Source: Parvimonas sp. oral taxon 110 str. F0139 (GTDB lineage Bacteria; Bacillota; Clostridia; Tissierellales; Peptoniphilaceae). From it: a stretch of 64,000 nucleotides of DNA. Positions within the stretch are counted from its first letter, which is position 1. Every line of letters starts with the position of its first letter. The notes under the pieces were generated by a model. It was not told the origin of the DNA, did not search any database, and worked only from the letters and a program-made list of their open reading frames with translations. The stretch spans positions 310,001 to 374,000 of the forward strand of contig NZ_AFII01000001.1 in NCBI RefSeq assembly GCF_000214475.1, in the 5' to 3' direction. This document shows, piece by piece, positions 59,495 to 64,000 of this stretch. Position numbers and translations under genes: made by a program.

Positions 59495-61889
59495 CTAATA
59501 CAATATTACCTTTTTTACATCTAAAAATAATTTTTCATCACTTAAAATTTGATTCTTTAAAATTTCATCTGCAATTTTATTTTCAAGTTCTGATTTAATA
59601 ATTCTTTCAAGAGGTCTTGCTCCATAAGACTTATCAAAGCCCATATCAGATAATTTTTTATTATTTTATTACTATATCCAATATTTAACCCAATATTTTT
59701 AAGTCTTTTTTTCAGTTTTTCTAGTAAAAGTTCTGTAATTTTCAATATGTCTTTTTCATCTAATTTTGAAAATACAATTATATCATCTACCCTGTTTAAA
59801 AATTCAGGCTTAAACATAATTTTTAGTTCAGAATTAACAATTTCTTTAATTCTATCATATTCCTTTTCTTCTTCATCCTTTTTTGAAGAAAATCCTAATG
59901 TATTCTTCTTTTCGATTGCAGATGCTCCTACATTAGAAGTCATAATAATTACTGTATTTTTAAAATTTACAGTTTTTCCTTGTGAATCTGTAAGTCTTCC
60001 ATCATCAAGAATTTGAAGTAACATATTAAATACATCTGGATGTGCTTTTTCAATCTCATCAAACAAAACTACACTATATGGTTTTCTTCTTACCGCTTCA
60101 GTTAAATATCCACCTTCTCCATATCCAACATATCCAGGAGGAGACCCAACTAGTTTAGAAACTGTATGTTTTTCCATATATTCACTCATATCAATTCTAA
60201 TCATATTCTCTTCAGATTCAAATAAAAGATTTGCTAATGATTTTGCAAGATAAGTTTTTCCAACACCTGTAGCTCCAACAAATATAAAACTACCAATAGG
60301 TTTACTACCCAAAGATACTCCTGCTCTAGATCTCTTTATAGCATTAGTGACTCTATCAATAGCAGTTCCTTGTCCAATAACTATATTCTTTAAATTATCA
60401 GAAAGAGATAGATATTTTTGACTTTCCTTTGCTGTCAATCTATTAACTGGAATTTTACTCCAGTCTGAAACAACTTTTGCAATATCATCATACTTTAAAA
60501 TTAAATTTTCATTATTTTTCTTATCTTTTTTTATATCTTTAAGTTTTTTATATCTTCTAGATTTTGTTCATACTTATTTTTTGATTCTTGAGCTTTTAAA
60601 AACTCTTGATTTTCAACAAATTGTTTAATTTCTGATTTTAACTTTATATTTTCTTCTTTCAAATAAATGATATCATCTGGATTCAAATATGATTTTATTC
60701 TTAACATAGATCCAGCTTCATCAATTAAGTCAATTGCCTTATCAGGTAGAAATCTATCTGTTAAGTATCTATTAGATAATTCTACAGCAGCTTTTATTGC
60801 TTCGTCTGTGATTACTATCCCATGATGTTTTTCATACTTTTCTTTTAATCCTATTAATATGTTTATAGTTTGACTAACTGTAGGTTCTAAAACTTCTATT
60901 GGTTGTAATCTTCTTTCAAGAGCAGAATCTTTTTCAATATGTTTTCTATATTCATCAATTGTTGTGGCACCAATTAATTGTATTTCTCCTCTAGCTAAAA
61001 ATGGTTTTAAAATATTAGCAGCATCAATAGATCCTTCACTACCACCGGTTCCAACAATATTATGAAATTCATCAATAAACACAATTGCATTTTTATTTTT
61101 CATAATTTCATTTAACGTATCTTTTACTCTTTTTTCAAAGTCTCCACGGTACTTACTTCCTGCAAGCATAGCTGGTAAATCTAAACTATAAATTGTTTTA
61201 TTTTCTAAAAACTCTGGAACATTACCTTCAACAATTCTAAGAGCAAGGCCTTCTACAATAGCTGTTTTCCCAACTCCAGCTTCTCCAATTAGAATTGGAT
61301 TATTTTTTGTTCTTCTTAGTAAAATCTGCAAGATTCTATCTATTTCTTTATCTCTACCAATAACTTGGTCAATCTTTCCTATTTTTGCTCTTTCATTTAA
61401 ATTAATGGTAAATTTATCTAAAGTTTCTGTCGTTATTCCACCATTATCTTCAGTATCTGAAGCAAAATTTATCTTTTCTTTTATATCAGCAGAAATACCT
61501 TCAGGACTTATATTTGCATCAATAAGCATTTTATACGCAAGACTTGTTTTTAGTTCCATTAATGAAATTAAAAGATGACAGGGTAAAACTTGAACATTAT
61601 CAGATTCCATTGCAATATTAACTGCATTATCAACAACTTTCTTTGCATTTTTTGATAATTTACTTGCAACATTTGTAAAATCACCAAAACCCTTTTTATC
61701 TATTAAATAACCCTTTAAAGAATTATAATTTGCACCAGCAGAAACAAGACACTCAGTCTCTCTACTGTTTATCTTCAAGAATGCAAGTAATATATGTTCA
61801 GTACCGATATAATCATCTTTTAAATAAAAAGCTTCATTAACAGCATAACGAATAAACTCATCCACACTTCTAATTACATTTTCATACAT
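59495..61889 (-). CDS. clpC: ClpC, AAA+ chaperone of the Clp protease, two apparent frameshifts
   Basis: About 798 residues when restored. The N-terminal Clp repeats ([21 protein letters not shown]) are followed by AAA1 with Walker A GEAGVGKT and Walker [13 protein letters not shown], a UVR-type middle region, then AAA2 with [22 protein letters not shown] and the GYGEGGYL pore loop. Breaks are in T-runs near 60552-60557 and 59653-59658, each one base short. With both restored the end reads [17 protein letters not shown] and stops at 59495. It is the last gene of the ctsR operon. Confidence 0.92.
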
Positions 61890-61902
61890 ACAATCACCTC
61901 TC

Positions 61903-62880
61903 CTAAATTAACTTTATAATTATATTTAAAAGTTCTTTATCGCTCTCTTTATCATTTAAAAAAGTTAAACTTCTTATACTCATAAGACATTTATACAGTA
62001 AATTTATATCATAATCTACAATAAGTTCTAAACTTTGCAATAATATACAAAGAGAAATAAATTTACTAACTATAAATGGAGTTATATTTTCTCTATTTAT
62101 CAGAATTTTTTTAAGTTTTTCATATTTTTCTCTATAGTAGTCAGTTTTTATACCTAAAAGCTTCCTACGATTATCTATTTCTAAATTTACTATCTCACTA
62201 ATATATTTATCCATTTTTCTAATTGCTGAAAATTCTTCTGATTTAGGATTGGAAAATTCTGCAATATAAAAATCATCACATAATCCTATTTTTGATAAAG
62301 AATAAAAATTTATCCCCATTTTTTTCATTTTCTTTTCTAAAAATTCAGTTGTTTTATAGTATTTCAAAGATGGAATATGTAAAACACTAATCATTTTTAA
62401 TCCATTACCTATTAAGTTAATGTCTTCAAAAACATATCCAAAATTTGTATTAAATGAAAAATCAAGTTCTTCCTCTAAATCAGATTCTAATCCATAAGCA
62501 AAATGTCCGCATCTCAGAAAATTTACTCCCGGAAGTTTTCCTGTAAATCTAAGATGTTCTCTAATATTTATATTCATATAAACAAATCCATCATCTCTTG
62601 ATGCTATATATGAATTTTCTCTAAAAATATCATTTGAATCTATAAAAAGTCCATCATTATAATATTTTATGATTTGTTTTTTTGAATTCACTTTTTCAAA
62701 GGAAAATCTATCACTATAATACAATTTATAGAATGAAGAACAAATTTTATTATATAAGTTAATTTCGTCATTAAAAGTTAACATATAATTAAAATTATAA
62801 CCTTTTACATTTCTATAAACATCAACTTGACTTGAAAGGGAAATATATTTTTCAGAAATTTTTCCTAAGAAATTACTCAT
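61903..62880 (-). CDS. mcsB: McsB-like protein with degenerate kinase active site
   Basis: A 325-residue protein in the McsB position. Aligned by eye to the McsB arginine kinase, the fold landmarks remain: [10 protein letters not shown] (residues 15-24) for [20 protein letters not shown] (103-112) for LNEEDHIRIQ, and [14 protein letters not shown] (149-161) for GYLTSCPTNVGTGL. The catalytic Glu pair, the active-site Cys, and the nucleotide-binding Arg are all replaced, and the C-terminal arginine-phosphate region is short. I expect a non-catalytic relative, perhaps a CtsR/McsA adaptor. It overlaps mcsA by eight bases. Confidence 0.8.
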   Translation of the reverse strand: MSNFLGKISEKYISLSSQVDVYRNVKGYNFNYMLTFNDEINLYNKICSSFYKLYYSDRFSFEKVNSKKQIIKYYNDGLFIDSNDIFRENSYIASRDDGFVYMNINIREHLRFTGKLPGVNFLRCGHFAYGLESDLEEELDFSFNTNFGYVFEDINLIGNGLKMISVLHIPSLKYYKTTEFLEKKMKKMGINFYSLSKIGLCDDFYIAEFSNPKSEEFSAIRKMDKYISEIVNLEIDNRRKLLGIKTDYYREKYEKLKKILINRENITPFIVSKFISLCILLQSLELIVDYDINLLYKCLMSIRSLTFLNDKESDKELLNIIIKLI

Positions 62881-63367
62881 TAATTTTTCTCCTAAGTTTA
62901 AGATTTTTATTTTCTAAATCTTCAATAGTATTTTTTAAAACATCACATTTTAAAAATTCTTCAGCCTCTATACAATGATTCAACTCTCTTTCTAAGTCCG
63001 CAATTTTTATTATATTATCAAAATAAATCTTTGTATATTCAGGTACCTTACCCTTATATTTTTTAAAATCGTCCCTTAATAATCTATCGAGAATATCTGA
63101 ATAAATAAGACTTGGTTTTAATTTCTTTTTTCTTATCAATTTAAAAATTGTTTCATAACAACATGGACATACTGTTCGATTTGTAAAAATCATATCCTTT
63201 ACAGATGTTTTACATCTTTTACATTTAACATTTGAATTAGAAATTTGACCTTTAAAATTAGAAAACAAATCATCTTTTTCACTAGATTTTAAAAATTCAA
63301 ATAAATTGTCATATTCATTATCTGATATTTCTTTTTCATAACTAATTGTTGCAATTTTCCTAGTCAT
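62873..63367 (-). CDS. mcsA: McsA, zinc-finger partner of McsB and CtsR
   Basis: A 164-residue protein starting at ATG 63367, five bases after GGGAGG. Two CxxC pairs (CKRCKTSV and CPCC) suggest a zinc site; only this first zinc finger is evident. The C-terminal segment (DLERELNHCIEAEEFLKCDVL) is a UVR motif, as in McsA. It would bind McsB and modulate CtsR under heat or oxidative stress. It overlaps the ctsR stop by eight bases. Confidence 0.88.
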   Translation of the reverse strand: MTRKIATISYEKEISDNEYDNLFEFLKSSEKDDLFSNFKGQISNSNVKCKRCKTSVKDMIFTNRTVCPCCYETIFKLIRKKKLKPSLIYSDILDRLLRDDFKKYKGKVPEYTKIYFDNIIKIADLERELNHCIEAEEFLKCDVLKNTIEDLENKNLKLRRKINE

Positions 63368-63824
63368 TTTTCCTCCCAAATGAATATAGAATATTTAGTA
63401 ATATATTTGCTCTTAAACTATCTTTTGCTTTAGTATCAATACAAAGAGAGTTATCACTTATAGCATGTAATATAATAAATCTTTCTCTTTTTGTAATATA
63501 TCCTAATTCAAACAATCTGTCTACAATCCTTCTACCTTCATTAAAAGTAATTACATTATTTTCTAAATAATCAAAAACAGAATTAAAAAATACATCTTCA
63601 TTTGAAAGAGTAGAAATTTTTATATAACCACTTCCTCCTCGATGACTTTCAATATAATATCCATTTGTAGAGGAAAATCTAGTTGTTAAAACATAATTTA
63701 TTTGAGAAGGTGCACAAGAAAATTTACTTGCTAAATCATTTCTACCTATCTCAATAATTCCATCTTCCGAATTTTCTAACATTTCTTTCAAAAATTTTTC
63801 AATAACATCACTAATACCTGCCAA
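63360..63824 (-). CDS. ctsR: CtsR, class III heat-shock repressor
   Basis: A 154-residue repressor. ISDVIEKFLKEML, IEIGRNDLASKF and CAPSQINYVLTTRF are the CtsR helix-turn-helix region, and YYIESHRGGSGYIKI is the beta-wing with the conserved RGG that McsB phosphorylates. It represses clp genes through the operator found just upstream. First gene of ctsR-mcsA-mcsB-clpC, AGGAGG site. Confidence 0.95.
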   Translation of the reverse strand: MAGISDVIEKFLKEMLENSEDGIIEIGRNDLASKFSCAPSQINYVLTTRFSSTNGYYIESHRGGSGYIKISTLSNEDVFFNSVFDYLENNVITFNEGRRIVDRLFELGYITKRERFIILHAISDNSLCIDTKAKDSLRANILLNILYSFGRKND

Positions 63825-63834
63825 AAGAACACCT

Positions 63835-63865
63835 CCTGACCTACTTTGACCTTTATTATATTATA
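63835..63865 (-). promoter_or_regulatory. CtsR operator and promoter
   Basis: On the minus strand GGTCAAA (63851-63845), three bases, then GGTCAGG (63841-63835): a direct heptad repeat matching the CtsR consensus except for the last two bases. The second heptad overlaps the ribosome-binding site. TATAAT at 63865-63860 is the -10; the -35 is weak. The arrangement indicates autoregulation. Confidence 0.85.
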
Positions 63866-63929
63866 CCCAATGATTTTTACTATTTTACATTTTAAAAAAC
63901 TTTTTAAGTTTCAAAATATTTTCTATATC

Positions 63930-63967
63930 AAAAAAGTTGAGTAAATTTTTAATATTAACTCAACTTT
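63930..63967 (-). terminator. Terminator of the gene upstream of ctsR
   Basis: AAAGTTGAGT and ACTCAACTTT form a 10-bp stem with a fifteen-base loop, followed on the minus strand by TTT. It ends a minus-strand transcript entering from beyond 64000. Confidence 0.8.
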
Positions 63968-63968
63968 A

Positions 63969-64000
63969 TTATTGTGAAACAACAAGGTTCCCTGGATCCA
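63969..64000 (-). CDS. C-terminal end of an unidentified gene
   Basis: Only about ten codons are inside the window. One minus-strand frame reads DPGNLVVSQ and stops with TAA at 63971-63969, two bases before the terminator hairpin. The gene cannot be identified from this, and the choice of frame rests on the stop's position. Confidence 0.35.
   Translation of the reverse strand, partial: DPGNLVVSQ

Noticed and set aside
63969..64000. End of an rRNA or tRNA gene at the right edge
   Set aside because: The short sequence matches no rRNA or tRNA end that I know, and a stop codon plus terminator fits a protein gene better.
1..64000. CRISPR arrays, insertion sequences or prophage
   Set aside because: No repeat-spacer arrays, transposases, integrases or phage structural genes are visible.

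Overview
The window is 64 kb of very AT-rich DNA (I would guess about 30% G+C) with strong AGGAGG-type ribosome-binding sites, T-box and metabolite riboswitches, a CtsR/McsA/McsB/ClpC heat-shock operon, LrgAB and Firmicutes-style rho-independent terminators. This points to an anaerobic low-G+C Firmicute. The selenocysteine formate dehydrogenase, the complete tetrahydrofolate one-carbon branch and the overall gene style suggest a Tissierellia/Peptoniphilaceae-type coccus such as Parvimonas. That placement is inference, because there is no rRNA gene here to prove it. Almost all genes lie on the minus strand. I see no mobile elements, CRISPR arrays, tRNAs or rRNAs.

Layout from left to right. (1) 1-10.7 kb is a purine operon read right to left: promoter, a ykkC-class (probably PRPP) riboswitch, purC2, an internal terminator, then purE-purM-purL-purC1-purF-purN-purH-purD. 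It holds two different SAICAR synthetases. (2) 10.7-15.6 kb has a methyltransferase, a membrane glycerophosphodiesterase, glyA and a LysR regulator. (3) 15.6-19.2 kb is a three-gene two-component system. (4) 19.3-24.2 kb is an NAD-linked, selenocysteine-containing formate dehydrogenase. (5) 24.7-25.0 kb is a Crh-like HPr. (6) 25.1-34.6 kb is an FTR1/P19/DUF2318 iron-uptake locus with two FtsX/MacB-type ABC systems and a flavin lipoprotein. (7) 34.9-39.7 kb holds a giant surface protein with four FMN-attachment motifs, followed directly by a ferric-reductase-like membrane protein. (8) 40-48.4 kb is housekeeping: rseC-like, tcdA, T-box/aspS, murJ, tmcAL. (9) 48.5-55.7 kb has lrgAB, degV and the one-carbon operon fhs-fchA-folD-folC-fthC. 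(10) 56-59 kb is a P-type ATPase under a yybP-ykoY (Mn2+) riboswitch. (11) 59.5-63.9 kb is the ctsR operon with a degenerate McsB.

How it fits together. Formate dehydrogenase, formate-THF ligase, FchA, FolD and GlyA supply C1-tetrahydrofolate units. PurN and PurH, also encoded here, consume 10-formyl-THF. The iron locus and the flavoprotein/ferric-reductase pair look like an extracytoplasmic iron reduction and uptake module. It is the best candidate here for a poorly described system.

Major caveat: about twenty genes are broken by single-base length changes. Nearly all are one base missing from a run of A or T, and adding one base restores a continuous family-typical protein. I treat these as probable homopolymer errors in the assembly and annotate the restored spans, stating the break each time. 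Functions rest on sequence recognition without database searches.
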